Shown here piece by piece: positions 1 to 7,748 of a stretch of 64,000 nucleotides of DNA; the stretch's first letter is position 1, and every line of letters starts with the position of its first letter. Under the pieces are notes generated by a model. That model did not search any database, was not told where the DNA came from, and worked only from the letters and a program-made list of their open reading frames with translations. Made by a program: the position numbers and the translations under genes. Origin of the DNA: Bacillus sp. KH172YL63 (GTDB lineage: Bacteria > Bacillota > Bacilli > Bacillales > Bacillaceae_B); the NCBI RefSeq assembly GCF_011398925.1, contig NZ_AP022842.1:1414001-1478000 (forward strand), in the 5' to 3' direction.

Positions 1-40
1 GCTTTTTTTGCGTTAATCACCCGTTAAGGAAATAAAGTTG

Positions 41-1099
41 TTAAATTTTAAAATTTGTTTTGATGATGCCTGCTTCTCTTGCCGAGTTAAACACGATGAG
101 AATCAACGGACCGATGATGAATCCCAGGACGCCAAAGAGCTTCAGGCCCAGATACATGGCAATGAGCGTAGCGAGTGGAGATAATCCGATATGCGTACCC
201 ATTACTTTCGGCTCGACGGTTCTTCGTATGATTAACAGGACGGCAGCCAATACGGCGAGCTGAGTCCCCAGTGCAATGTTACCGGTCAAGAGATGGAATA
301 AAGCCCATGGACCAAGCACGACAATGGATCCGATCAAAGGAATGAAATCGATGACCCAGATGATGATCGACATGACCACCGCCACTTCTGGAGCGATAAA
401 GAGAAGGCCGATCAGAGATACGAAAAAGATGATGATGCTCACCAGGAATTGCGCTTTGAAAAAACCGAAAATGACGTACGTGAGCCTTGACGTCATGAAG
501 GTTACTTTTTCTGCCGTACGTTCTGTCAGATGCCCGTAAATCGATTTCTTGATCCTTGGCAGATCGAGCATAAATAGAAACAAAGCAATCAGATATACGA
601 CAAAACTGACGAGATAATTTGGAATATATGATAAAAACACGCTTATTTTTTCAATATTGAATGAGTCTAGAATTTTGGTTTTAGCGCTGTTTAAAAAGCT
701 TTGAACGTCTTCACTGAAGCTTTCCACCAGTTCATCTGGCAGATCCTCGGTTGCATCGAACATTCTGTCTTCATATTCAAGCCAAATATCACTGAGTTGA
801 TTCACATACTTCGGAGCATCTTCTATCAGCTTTATTCCTTCACCGACGACTTTGGTCGTGACAAAGAAAGCAGAAACGCTTATCAGAAGTAAAAACATGA
901 TGAATACAGTGAGGACCGCTATTCGCCGGTTTGTAGAAAATCGCCTTTGGATGAAACCGACGGCCGGGTCCAGTAAAAGGGCGGTAAGAATCGCCATGAT
1001 GAGTGTGACGGACACCGGTAAAACGAAAAACGAGATGATTGAGATCATGGTGATGATCAGGATGATCATAAATACCTTTCTTGTGAAAAACTTGGACAA
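41..1099 (-). CDS. AI-2E family (YtvI/YueF-like) membrane permease
   Basis: The product is 352 aa and strongly hydrophobic, with an N-terminal membrane pair (about residues 10-50), a long soluble stretch (about 75-150) and a cluster of membrane segments from about 155 to the end. This layout, and the motif around residues 240-265 (WVIDFIPLIGSIV), are typical of the AI-2E/UPF0118 exporter family, which moves small solutes or ions across the cytoplasmic membrane; the substrate here is unknown. The start is TTG at 1099, preceded on the minus strand by an AAAGGGG ribosome site at good spacing. It is transcribed alone and away from yugN's promoter. The family assignment is firm, the transported molecule is not. 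Confidence 0.85.
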   Translation of the reverse strand: MSKFFTRKVFMIILIITMISIISFFVLPVSVTLIMAILTALLLDPAVGFIQRRFSTNRRIAVLTVFIMFLLLISVSAFFVTTKVVGEGIKLIEDAPKYVNQLSDIWLEYEDRMFDATEDLPDELVESFSEDVQSFLNSAKTKILDSFNIEKISVFLSYIPNYLVSFVVYLIALFLFMLDLPRIKKSIYGHLTERTAEKVTFMTSRLTYVIFGFFKAQFLVSIIIFFVSLIGLLFIAPEVAVVMSIIIWVIDFIPLIGSIVVLGPWALFHLLTGNIALGTQLAVLAAVLLIIRRTVEPKVMGTHIGLSPLATLIAMYLGLKLFGVLGFIIGPLILIVFNSAREAGIIKTNFKI

Positions 1100-1222
1100 T
1101 TGTGTACCCCTTTCTAACAGGAACCTCTTCTTCTTATTATATTAGAGTGTGAGGTGAATGACCAGTGGGAAGAAAGTGAAAATTACTGCGAATCATCAAC
1201 CGGTTTGGAATTTGTTCAATAA

Positions 1223-1253
1223 AAAAAACTGTCTATATAGCAGACAGTTTTTA
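1223..1253 (-). terminator. Rho-independent terminator of yugN
   Basis: AAAAACTGTCT and AGACAGTTTTT form a stem with a short A/T loop. On the minus strand it is followed by a T-run, so it ends transcription of yugN. Confidence 0.8.
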
Positions 1254-1261
1254 TATCAATA

Positions 1262-1621
1262 TTACCAAGCGAAGTTGGTTGCATCTTTTTTGACATCAGC
1301 AAGCAGCTTTTCGCATGAAGTGACGAGGTGTTTAGGGAATTCTTCACCTTCACCATACTCTACACCATGCGGGTAGTAATGCTTACCTAGAAGTGGTGTC
1401 ATCAGTTGAATCACGGCGTCATGCTTACCGACATCCCCTTCGACTGCAAGACCCTGGATGCGTAAATAGAAAATGCCTTCTCTGATTTCAAATTTGCGAT
1501 CATATGTTACACGTTCGTAATCCCATTGACCGGCGCGGACAAGACCATGAGATTCCATGATATCATCCAAACGGTTTAGATCTACCTTCAGGCTTTCAAA
1601 TTCAGTTGCTTCAAAACGCAT
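1262..1621 (-). CDS. yugN: YugN-like family protein
   Basis: This 119-aa soluble protein matches the Bacillus YugN family in length and in its pattern: an N-terminal phrase MRFEATEFESL, a central segment WDYERVTYDRKF and a C-terminal HYYPHGVEYGEGEEFP segment. No enzymatic activity is established for the family and no catalytic motif stands out. The ATG at 1621 has an AGGAGGG ribosome site just upstream on the minus strand. It lies next to the ylbB region, as in related Bacillus genomes, and is transcribed as a single gene ending at a hairpin terminator. The function is not inferred. Confidence 0.85.
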   Translation of the reverse strand: MRFEATEFESLKVDLNRLDDIMESHGLVRAGQWDYERVTYDRKFEIREGIFYLRIQGLAVEGDVGKHDAVIQLMTPLLGKHYYPHGVEYGEGEEFPKHLVTSCEKLLADVKKDATNFAW

Positions 1622-1868
1622 AATTATTCCCTCCTGTATTTGCTTGCATAAGGAATGTAAAGAAAAAGGTCCTTATGCTGGTCGTATGGTAGCAGCATTT
1701 ATATCGGTGTATGTACAATGATACGAAATGCGGTATTTCTCATTCTTAATAATAGTGGAAAATTCTATATCTTGCAATGTCTTCAATGCTGAAATGATAA
1801 AAGGTGTATATATGTCCTTAAAAAGGAAATCATAGTCGGGAGAATCAGTATAGAAGAGGATGGGTGTC

Positions 1869-2303
1869 ATGACGAAAATCAAGGATATTATGACAAAAGA
1901 AGTGGAAACGTGCTCGTTGTTGGATAATGTTTATGAGGTGGCCCTGAAAATGAAGGAACATCATGTCGGATCGATTCCGATTGTCGATGAAGATAAATTG
2001 GTCGGTATGATGACTGACCGTGATATCGTCCTCCGGTGTATCGCTGAAAAGCATCCGGCATCATCGAAGGTGGAAGATATCATGAGTAAACATGTTATAT
2101 CAGTAAGCCCTGACATGAATGCGGATGAAGCTGCCCACATCATGGCTGAGCACCAGGTGAGAAGGCTCCCGGTTGTAAAAGGGGACCGCTTGGTTGGAAT
2201 GATCTCACTGGGAGACTTTGCAATCAGGGAATCATTGGGCAAGCAAGCCTATGTCGCCCTGGAGAATATTTCAGAATCCTATTTTCGGAATAAACCATTT
2301 TAA
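1869..2303 (+). CDS. ylbB: CBS-domain protein YlbB
   Basis: The 144-aa protein consists of two tandem CBS motifs (about residues 5-60 and 70-125), each ending in the usual hydrophobic-G-M-(I/M)-(T/S) turn (VGMMTDRD, then VGMISLGD). Paired CBS motifs form a Bateman module that binds adenosyl nucleotides. As a stand-alone module it is likely a ligand-sensing regulator, but its partner is unknown. Two in-frame ATGs exist, at 1860 and 1869; the second is chosen because AGAGGA (1855-1860) sits 8 nt upstream of it and overlaps the first. It is followed by a clear terminator, so it is monocistronic. Confidence 0.88.
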   Translation: MTKIKDIMTKEVETCSLLDNVYEVALKMKEHHVGSIPIVDEDKLVGMMTDRDIVLRCIAEKHPASSKVEDIMSKHVISVSPDMNADEAAHIMAEHQVRRLPVVKGDRLVGMISLGDFAIRESLGKQAYVALENISESYFRNKPF

Positions 2304-2376
2304 GGGTTGTTTCATGTCATGGGATGTCAGGTGAAAACATCCTCCGAAGAATCTGTTGAAAAATAAACACCAGTAT

Positions 2377-2414
2377 AGAGATGATCGGATGAGCTTGCTG
2401 ATCATCTCTTTTTC
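2377..2414 (+). terminator. Terminator after ylbB
   Basis: AGAGATGATC (2377-2386) pairs with GATCATCTCT (2400-2409), followed by a T-run. The rest of the 2304-2655 gap shows no further gene. Confidence 0.85.
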
Positions 2415-2655
2415 ATTTTCCTCTTCTGGGATTTTTGTATGTAAGAGGCCTTGAGTGCTGTACGCGACGTGCCCGCCTTTTGGACGGGGATTTTACTCAT
2501 ACCTGAAAGAATATTGAATTAAGCAACTTGTTTCAGTATAAAAGAAAATATGCTATTCTTACGGATAAACACGATTCTTGAAATGATAATGATGATATAA
2601 TAATTGTAGGCCCAGTGGCATATGTTGATAGAGAGAGTAGAGAGGAGGGAAGATT

Positions 2656-3720
2656 CTGAGATCGTTTTTACGAATTTTGATCATTCTTGTCATTATATTG
2701 ATTATAGGTATTTATCAAGATCAAAAGCAGGAAAATGAACCGCTTAAAGGACCAGAAACCCAAACTCTAAAGGAAAATGACGAAAATCAGTTAAATCAGC
2801 CGATAGAAGCTCCTGGTGAAAAGCCGACAACCGGTTTGGCTACATGGATCGGGAAAGGCACCAATATGGTAATAGAATCTTTTGGCGAGCCAGCAAGGAT
2901 AGAGCCAAGCTCCTACGAATATGAATGGTGGATTTATCCCATTTCAGCTAAACAATACATACAAATGGGCGTCAGGCACAATAAAGTCGTGACCCTGTAT
3001 GCGATCGGGAATCAGGTGGATGTAAATCCTTACAAGCTTGGCCAAAGGCTTGAAGATATCTATCGTTTTACGATCGTGGATTCTGAAATAGTAGTGAACG
3101 ATGAAACAGGTTCTTATCAATTTGAATTAAATGAAGAAGATTTGAACACACGCCTTCTTGTCCCTTTGGGGAATATATTTGCCCAGCTCTACTTGGATAA
3201 ATTCACAGGGAAGCTGACGAGCATTCGTTTTCTTGATGGTGAGACCCTCATAGAGATGCACCCATATGAAATGATGTACCGCGGGGAATTGGCTGAGGCG
3301 CTTGAACCGAGTGATGAGCAGTGGGAAAAGGTGAATGGGGCAAGTGAGCAGCAGATATTCGATATCACGAACGTTATTCGGACCCAATTTGAAGAGAATG
3401 TCCTTAAGTGGGATGAGGAAACGGCCCAAGTGGCAAGGGGGCACAGTGAAGAAATGTATGAAGAAGATTACTTCTCACATGAGTCTCCGAACTTTGGGGA
3501 TCTGACTCAGCGACTCGAACGGGGAGGCATTGAATTCAAGGCTGCAGGGGAAAACATTGCATCTCAGTATTCTGATGCACCTGAAGCCGTTCATGGATGG
3601 CTGAATTCTGAAGGACACCGGAAGATATTACTTGAGCAGGATTTCACCCATTTGGGGGTCGGCGTGTATAAAGGTTTATACACACAGAATTTCCTGGTGA
3701 AAAGCGAAGAAGCAGAATGA
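2656..3720 (+). CDS. ylbC: CAP-domain membrane-anchored protein YlbC, probable CTG start
   Basis: The protein has an N-terminal hydrophobic anchor with positive residues, a middle region resembling the CAP-associated N domain, and a C-terminal CAP (SCP/PR-1/CRISP) domain over about the last 125 residues. The CAP signatures are visible: HSEEMYEEDYFSH, AAGENIA and GWLNSEGHRKILL, including the conserved His and Glu residues. It should be exported and tethered outside the membrane; the biochemical role is unknown. A strong GGAGG (2644-2648) lies 7 nt upstream of CTG 2656, and that frame adds the basic leader RSFLR before the hydrophobic stretch. The first conventional start, TTG 2677, has no ribosome site at usable distance. 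The stop is certain; the start is inferred. Confidence 0.8.
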   Translation: MRSFLRILIILVIILIIGIYQDQKQENEPLKGPETQTLKENDENQLNQPIEAPGEKPTTGLATWIGKGTNMVIESFGEPARIEPSSYEYEWWIYPISAKQYIQMGVRHNKVVTLYAIGNQVDVNPYKLGQRLEDIYRFTIVDSEIVVNDETGSYQFELNEEDLNTRLLVPLGNIFAQLYLDKFTGKLTSIRFLDGETLIEMHPYEMMYRGELAEALEPSDEQWEKVNGASEQQIFDITNVIRTQFEENVLKWDEETAQVARGHSEEMYEEDYFSHESPNFGDLTQRLERGGIEFKAAGENIASQYSDAPEAVHGWLNSEGHRKILLEQDFTHLGVGVYKGLYTQNFLVKSEEAE

Positions 3721-3829
3721 GGTACAAGTATCATTCGAGCTGCTGATGACCGTGAGCGTATCACCTGCCCGGTCTGGGTGGGATTTGTACTCAATGACCT
3801 GCCAACACAATACATGTATAGGAAGAACA

Positions 3830-3872
3830 AACAATCCGAACGCACCCCCATCAGGGATGCGTTCGGATTGTT
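3830..3872. terminator. Bidirectional terminator between ylbC and the thioesterase gene
   Basis: A perfect 15-bp stem (3830-3844 with 3858-3872) and a 13-nt C-rich loop lie between two convergent genes. A/T-rich flanks suit termination in both directions. Confidence 0.8.
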
Positions 3873-3886
3873 TATTCCTGCATATA

Positions 3887-4375
3887 TTATCCGTTCTTTT
3901 TGATGATAAAAAAAGATCCTGTGGAATGTGCGACCACTTTACCTTCAGAGCTCACCACTTTACCGTCGACGACAAGTGTCTTGCTGCCCTGATGGACGAG
4001 GTTGGCATGGGCGGTCAGGCGTTCACCGACACCGGGAGCAAGGTAATGTACGTTCAAATTGGTCGTCACTGCACCGTATCCTTCCGGGAGCATCATGTTG
4101 GCCAACGTCCCCATTGCCGTATCAACGAGCGTTGCCGTCACTCCCCCATGTACAATCCCCAAGGAATTATATGTGACTGGGGTGATGGGGATGCTCACTT
4201 CAAAGTTCCCGTCCTTCACTTCCCGGTCCATGGCAAATATCCCGCCGATCATCGACCCGTTCACTTCTTTCTTCTTCCGCTGTATTCCTTCTAGGAGTTG
4301 TCCGATGATCAAAAGTTCTTCTTCCGTTGCACCGGTCACACATTCCTCGAACAAATTTTGTACGTAATCCTTCAT
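3887..4375 (-). CDS. PaaI-type hotdog-fold thioesterase
   Basis: A 162-aa hotdog-fold protein. The signature GIVHGGVTATLVDTAMG (about residues 73-89) carries the HGG turn and the Asp/Glu-type helix position of PaaI/YdiI acyl-CoA thioesterases. The LNVHYLAPGVGERLTAHA strand pair and the final VAHSTGSFFII strand complete the fold. It probably hydrolyses acyl- or aryl-CoA thioesters in the cytoplasm; the physiological substrate is not known. An N-terminal helical extension of about 35 residues is somewhat longer than in minimal family members. It is a single gene, convergent with ylbC and divergent from ylbD, inserted in the ylbC-ylbD interval. Confidence 0.85.
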   Translation of the reverse strand: MKDYVQNLFEECVTGATEEELLIIGQLLEGIQRKKKEVNGSMIGGIFAMDREVKDGNFEVSIPITPVTYNSLGIVHGGVTATLVDTAMGTLANMMLPEGYGAVTTNLNVHYLAPGVGERLTAHANLVHQGSKTLVVDGKVVSSEGKVVAHSTGSFFIIKKNG

Positions 4376-4524
4376 CTATGTCATCCTTTTCTAAGTTCGT
4401 ATCGAACCCTGTATAAGATTGAAAATATAAATAAAATTTTACTACAAAAAGGAAAGTATCACCATTCTTTTCGCCGATTCATAAAGTGTAATAGGTAGAT
4501 GACCGTAATGGAGGTGTTGAAGAG

Positions 4525-4944
4525 ATGGGTAAAACACTGCATCCTAAAGTGAAGGAATTCAAAGAGTTTGTTAAAAAGCATCCTAAAATCGCCAAAGACG
4601 TAAGAAATGGGGGTGCCAAATGGCAGGACCTGTTTGAAGACTGGTATCTTCTCGGGGAAGACGACACAAGATGGGATCAATATAGGGATGAACCTTTGAA
4701 GGAAAAGGATCCAGAGTCAACTCATACCGATAAAGGGGGATGGATGGATCAGGTGGGGGAAATGGTGAAGAAGATGGACGCCAGTCAGCTGCAGCAGCAT
4801 ATCAATAATCTGAGTGAAGCACTTGGGACTGTACAGGGCGTATTGAGTCAATTCCAAGGGGGAAACAGCCGTGGATCTGATCAAGCTCCGAAGAAAGAAG
4901 CGCCATCCAAGCCTTCACACCCATTTTCATTCCGGAAAGATTAG
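4525..4944 (+). CDS. ylbD: YlbD family putative spore coat protein
   Basis: A 139-aa hydrophilic protein with a conserved N-terminal half (HPKVKEFKEFVKKHPKIAKDVR, then WQDLFEDWYLLGEDD) and a low-complexity C-terminal tail ending in PFSFRKD. The pattern matches the YlbD coat-protein family of Bacillus. A helical segment, QLQQHINNLSEALGTVQGVLSQ, is predicted near residue 95. GGAGGTG precedes the ATG at good spacing. ylbE follows after 15 nt, so the two are co-transcribed. The coat association comes from family annotation, not from this sequence. Confidence 0.85.
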   Translation: MGKTLHPKVKEFKEFVKKHPKIAKDVRNGGAKWQDLFEDWYLLGEDDTRWDQYRDEPLKEKDPESTHTDKGGWMDQVGEMVKKMDASQLQQHINNLSEALGTVQGVLSQFQGGNSRGSDQAPKKEAPSKPSHPFSFRKD

Positions 4945-4959
4945 GAGGGGATATGTGAT

Positions 4960-5199
4960 ATGAGGCAGGATATACTTGAGTATATATATGCTAAAGAAGA
5001 TTTGAAGTTGTTTTTGAGAGATCAACCCCAGTGGTACCGGACGCTTTCCCGCAGCCCAAATGAATTGGAGAAATTCGAAATCGCTTCGATCAATCACTTC
5101 CAAAAGACCATCCCCCATCGTGTCCAAAAGTTCTCGAACGGTGTTCAGATGGCTTCCATGATGATTTCTATGTTTCAATCCATGAATAGTGCCGAGTGA
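4960..5199 (+). CDS. ylbE: YlbE-like protein
   Basis: A small 79-aa protein matching the YlbE-like family in size, in its DQPQWYRTLSRSP motif (about residues 21-33) and in its position directly behind ylbD. It has no membrane segment; the C-terminus is Met-rich (MASMMISMFQSMN) and probably an amphipathic helix. AGGAGGGG lies just upstream of the ATG. It forms a two-gene unit with ylbD. The molecular function is unknown. Confidence 0.85.
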   Translation: MRQDILEYIYAKEDLKLFLRDQPQWYRTLSRSPNELEKFEIASINHFQKTIPHRVQKFSNGVQMASMMISMFQSMNSAE

Positions 5200-5298
5200 G
5201 GTGCTATTTTTTTGTTTTTGTGCCGGACTGCTTTCTTACAATGTTGAGTAATAAGTGGCCAAGTTGGGCAAGGCTATTAGTAAGGAGTGGTGTAGACG

Positions 5299-5694
5299 AT
5301 GAAAAAATCCGTGTTATTATTGATTGGATTGCTGGTCCTTTTAAGCGGCTGCAAAGAAAAAATGCCTGAACCTGAAATCTTTTCATTCACAAAAAAAGCA
5401 GAAGCGGCTAAACAGGATGAAACAGCACTTTCCATCAAGCATATGGTTCAGGGAAATCAGGTATATATTGAGTGTATCGTACCCAATGTAACGTTCACGG
5501 CCAACAAAAAAGGAGCGGAAAAAGGGAAGATTGTTGTTCGCTCCGGTACAGGAAAACTGTATAAAGAGTATCATACAGCAGCCTTTGTAGTGAAAAATGT
5601 CCCTAAAGGGGTTCATCTCTTTGACGTCGAGATCGTCGGGAAAAACAATAAGCCGCTGGGATTGAAAAAGCAATTCTACGTGACAATTCAATGA
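5299..5694 (+). CDS. Small predicted lipoprotein of unknown function
   Basis: A 131-aa protein with a lipoprotein signal peptide: KK, a leucine-rich core and lipobox LLSGC with the modified cysteine at residue 18. The mature part (about 113 aa) contains beta-rich segments (QVYIECIVPNVTFTA, GKIVVRSGTGKLYKEY, HLFDVEIVG), suggesting a small beta-sandwich held on the outer face of the membrane. AAGGAG precedes the ATG and a terminator follows, so it is expressed alone. I do not recognise the family; it is not part of the B. subtilis ylb order. Confidence 0.75.
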   Translation: MKKSVLLLIGLLVLLSGCKEKMPEPEIFSFTKKAEAAKQDETALSIKHMVQGNQVYIECIVPNVTFTANKKGAEKGKIVVRSGTGKLYKEYHTAAFVVKNVPKGVHLFDVEIVGKNNKPLGLKKQFYVTIQ

Positions 5695-5700
5695 TCAAAG

Positions 5701-5730
5701 AAAAAGCCGCCAGATCTGAGCGGCTTTTTC
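5701..5730 (+). terminator. Terminator after the lipoprotein gene
   Basis: AAAAAGCCGC (5701-5710) pairs with GCGGCTTTTT (5720-5729) across a 9-nt loop. Confidence 0.85.
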
Positions 5731-5792
5731 TGTATGGCGGATTCGCTTCCTCCTGGAAAACGTGTTAAAATGTCCTTACGGAGGTGGGCGTT

Positions 5793-6239
5793 ATGCTTGC
5801 TACTATAGAAAGAATGGAAATTTTAGATTCAGCTGATGAACTATCCCGATGGATTCTGGAATCTGATGTGGCAGAAAACTATCGGTCGTCTTTATATAAA
5901 CTTCGCAACAACGCTGAAACCCAGCGGAAGGTTAGTACTTTTTCCAGAATGAAAGAGCGATATGAAGAAGTGCAGCGCTTCGGTCGTTATCATCCTGATT
6001 ATAAAACGGTCATGAAAGAGATCCGTGAAGTGAAAAGAGAGATGGATCTTGATGAAAACGTGGCAGAATTCCGGAGGGCAGAAAATGAACTGCAGGATCT
6101 ACTCGATCAGGTGGGCCATTTGATTGCTCATTCGGTTTCCAAAAGTGTTAAGGTCCCTTCAGGAAATCCTTTCTTCTCGAGCGGAAGCTCATGTGGGGGA
6201 GGCTGCGGATCTGGCGGAAGCTGCGGCTGTTCAGCATAA
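5793..6239 (+). CDS. ylbF: YlbF, regulator of RNase Y-dependent RNA maturation
   Basis: A 148-aa helical YlbF/YmcA-family protein. In B. subtilis YlbF joins YmcA and YaaT in the Y-complex, which directs RNase Y cleavage and influences competence, sporulation and biofilm formation. Conserved family parts seen here are AENYR, RYEEVQRFGRYHPDYK and FRRAENELQDLLD. The C-terminal tail is glycine/cysteine rich with five cysteines (SSCGGGCGSGGSCGC), the region linked to iron-sulfur cluster binding by the complex. The ATG at 5793 is preferred over GTG 5784, which lies within the GGAGGTGG ribosome site itself. It is monocistronic, ending at a hairpin. Confidence 0.92.
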   Translation: MLATIERMEILDSADELSRWILESDVAENYRSSLYKLRNNAETQRKVSTFSRMKERYEEVQRFGRYHPDYKTVMKEIREVKREMDLDENVAEFRRAENELQDLLDQVGHLIAHSVSKSVKVPSGNPFFSSGSSCGGGCGSGGSCGCSA

Positions 6240-6245
6240 CCGGTG

Positions 6246-6277
6246 AAAAGAGCGGACAATGTCTGCTCTTTTTTTGT
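6246..6277. terminator. Terminator between ylbF and a convergent small gene
   Basis: AAAAGAGCGGACA pairs with TGTCTGCTCTTTT, followed by a T-run. It ends ylbF and probably also serves the minus-strand gene that stops at 6289. Confidence 0.8.
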
Positions 6278-6288
6278 TTGCAAATTCG

Positions 6289-6603
6289 TCACTGCTTTAA
6301 CCGTACGCAGTCAACACAAAGGTTGCCGCAGCAAAACATTTTTTCCTGAGGCACATAAAAGCGGTGCCGATAGACATACAGGGCCCCTTCATTCCTGAAA
6401 AATATCGTATCTGAATGCAGTCTTTTCCCCCGCATCGCCCGGGCCGACCATTTGAGGATGATGTGCTCAAGATCTTTTTTCTGATTGGACGATTGGACAT
6501 AGAGAAAGGGGATGCCTGCACTCCTTTTGACATATGCAGTCTGGATATCGTCCTCCTGCTGAAGCTGAGTAAGAAAGTAGTTCCAAATTTCATTCAAATC
6601 CAT
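6289..6603 (-). CDS. Conserved-looking small protein with a Cys4 C-terminal tail
   Basis: A 104-aa protein on the minus strand. The ATG at 6603 has a GGAGGG ribosome site about 8 nt upstream, whereas the overlapping alternative frame (6297-6593) lacks one. The first 85 residues look like a small alpha/beta fold. The last 16 residues carry four cysteines in the spacing CC-x3-C-x2-C (FCCGNLCVDC), suggestive of metal or iron-sulfur binding. It is convergent with ylbF, which also ends in a Cys-rich tail; whether that is functional or coincidental is unknown. I do not recognise a named family. Confidence 0.7.
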   Translation of the reverse strand: MDLNEIWNYFLTQLQQEDDIQTAYVKRSAGIPFLYVQSSNQKKDLEHIILKWSARAMRGKRLHSDTIFFRNEGALYVYRHRFYVPQEKMFCCGNLCVDCVRLKQ

Positions 6604-6820
6604 CTGGTTCCCTCCAAACGATCATGAGTATGTAGTATTCACTTTACCCAATTGTCACCCATCATGTACATGACTGAATGAAAAAATGAGGATGGAGACT
6701 CATAAGGGGGGATCTCCATTATTTATCCAGGGTTCCCATGAAGTAAGCGGATTCGTGTTGCTAATTCCCATATTTTTATGCTAGACTTAAAAAAAATGTG
6801 ATTCCTAGAGGGGAAACTAT

Positions 6821-7096
6821 ATGTTAACAGAAAGACAAGGATTAGTTGTTTGGTTACATAGCCTGAAGCATGCCAAGTCCCTAAGACGGTTTGGAAATGT
6901 ACATTATGTATCGAAGAAAATGAAGTATGTTGTCCTTTATTGTAATCAGGATGACATTGAGTCGGTCATGGAGCGGATATCCACTTATTCATACGTGAAG
7001 AAAGTCGATCCTTCTTTTAAGCCGTTTATCAAGTCTGTGTTTGAAAATTCCCGACCAGATAAAGCGAAGGAATATGATTACAAAATGGGGTTTTAA
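6821..7096 (+). CDS. ylbG: YlbG family protein (DUF2129)
   Basis: A 91-aa cytoplasmic protein with the YlbG features: [29 protein letters not shown] at the N-terminus, then a beta strand KYVVLYC, then the motif [12 protein letters not shown]. The fold is a small ferredoxin-like alpha/beta structure and the role is unknown. The ATG has AGAGGGG upstream. It sits alone between two minus-strand genes and ends at a shared hairpin terminator. Confidence 0.9.
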   Translation: MLTERQGLVVWLHSLKHAKSLRRFGNVHYVSKKMKYVVLYCNQDDIESVMERISTYSYVKKVDPSFKPFIKSVFENSRPDKAKEYDYKMGF

Positions 7097-7101
7097 TGAT
7101 T

Positions 7102-7135
7102 GCTGCCAAAGAGTTTGATCTTGGCAGCTTTTTTT
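7102..7135. terminator. Terminator between ylbG and the convergent 7142-7531 gene
   Basis: GCTGCCAA (7102-7109) pairs with TTGGCAGC (7121-7128), followed by seven T on the plus strand. A/T flanks allow bidirectional use. Confidence 0.85.
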
Positions 7136-7141
7136 ATGCCA

Positions 7142-7531
7142 TTATTGCAGTGGAAGTATGTAGTGATTCAATCGCAGGATTGCGATCAAGTGCTGATAGT
7201 AAAGAGCGTTTTCTGGAAAAAGCGTGGACGGTTTTACATCCATCTGAATGATGACCTTGCCCAGACTCTCGGCTTTGCTTTCAAAAAGCGAATAGCGCTG
7301 GTTCGGTGTGATATTCGGGTTAGGGACACCTTCCCTTGATATATAGATGGCCTGGAATTTTCCTTGCTCTGTCGGTTTCATGACAAGTGCCAATGAGGTG
7401 ACTGGACGATCTTTCACGATGGTATGAAAGGCCATCATATGCTGCAGGCGTCCACGGTTCGCTTCGGCAAGTTCCAAAAGTTCATAAATATCCGCGTATC
7501 CTTCACCCAGTTCAATAAAACGCTGAATCAT
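7142..7531 (-). CDS. Uncharacterised conserved Bacillaceae protein (MIQRFIELGEGY family)
   Basis: A 129-aa soluble protein beginning MIQRFIELGEGYADIYELLELA. The ATG at 7531 is chosen over the upstream 7561 start because AAGGGGG lies 7-8 nt before it. The central strand AFHTIVKDRPVTSLALVMKP and a C-terminal helix ALYYQHLIAILRLNHYIL are the main structural features. From memory, close relatives have been labelled methylthioribose kinase in some annotations, but the protein is far too short and lacks kinase motifs, so that name should not be used. The function is unknown. Confidence 0.75.
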   Translation of the reverse strand: MIQRFIELGEGYADIYELLELAEANRGRLQHMMAFHTIVKDRPVTSLALVMKPTEQGKFQAIYISREGVPNPNITPNQRYSLFESKAESLGKVIIQMDVKPSTLFPENALYYQHLIAILRLNHYILPLQ

Positions 7532-7748
7532 TTTGAAATCCCCCTTTTCATGTTGTCTCAATCAATTTCTTATTATTTCAAACAAAGCACCATAAGTAAA
7601 GAACGGAAGGAGATCGAGCGCTTGATTGATTCTTTTTAGGTGAATGTTTAATAGAAAAATGAACAAAACGTGAATTCATCAAAATATCCCCCTGCTCAAA
7701 TGAAAATCTGCTATCGTATAATTAATACTAGAAATGAAGGGGTACGGT

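Noticed and set aside
3746..4294. 182-aa plus-strand frame
   Set aside because: It runs through the ylbC terminator and antisense to the thioesterase gene, with no ribosome site and Cys/His-rich shadow composition.
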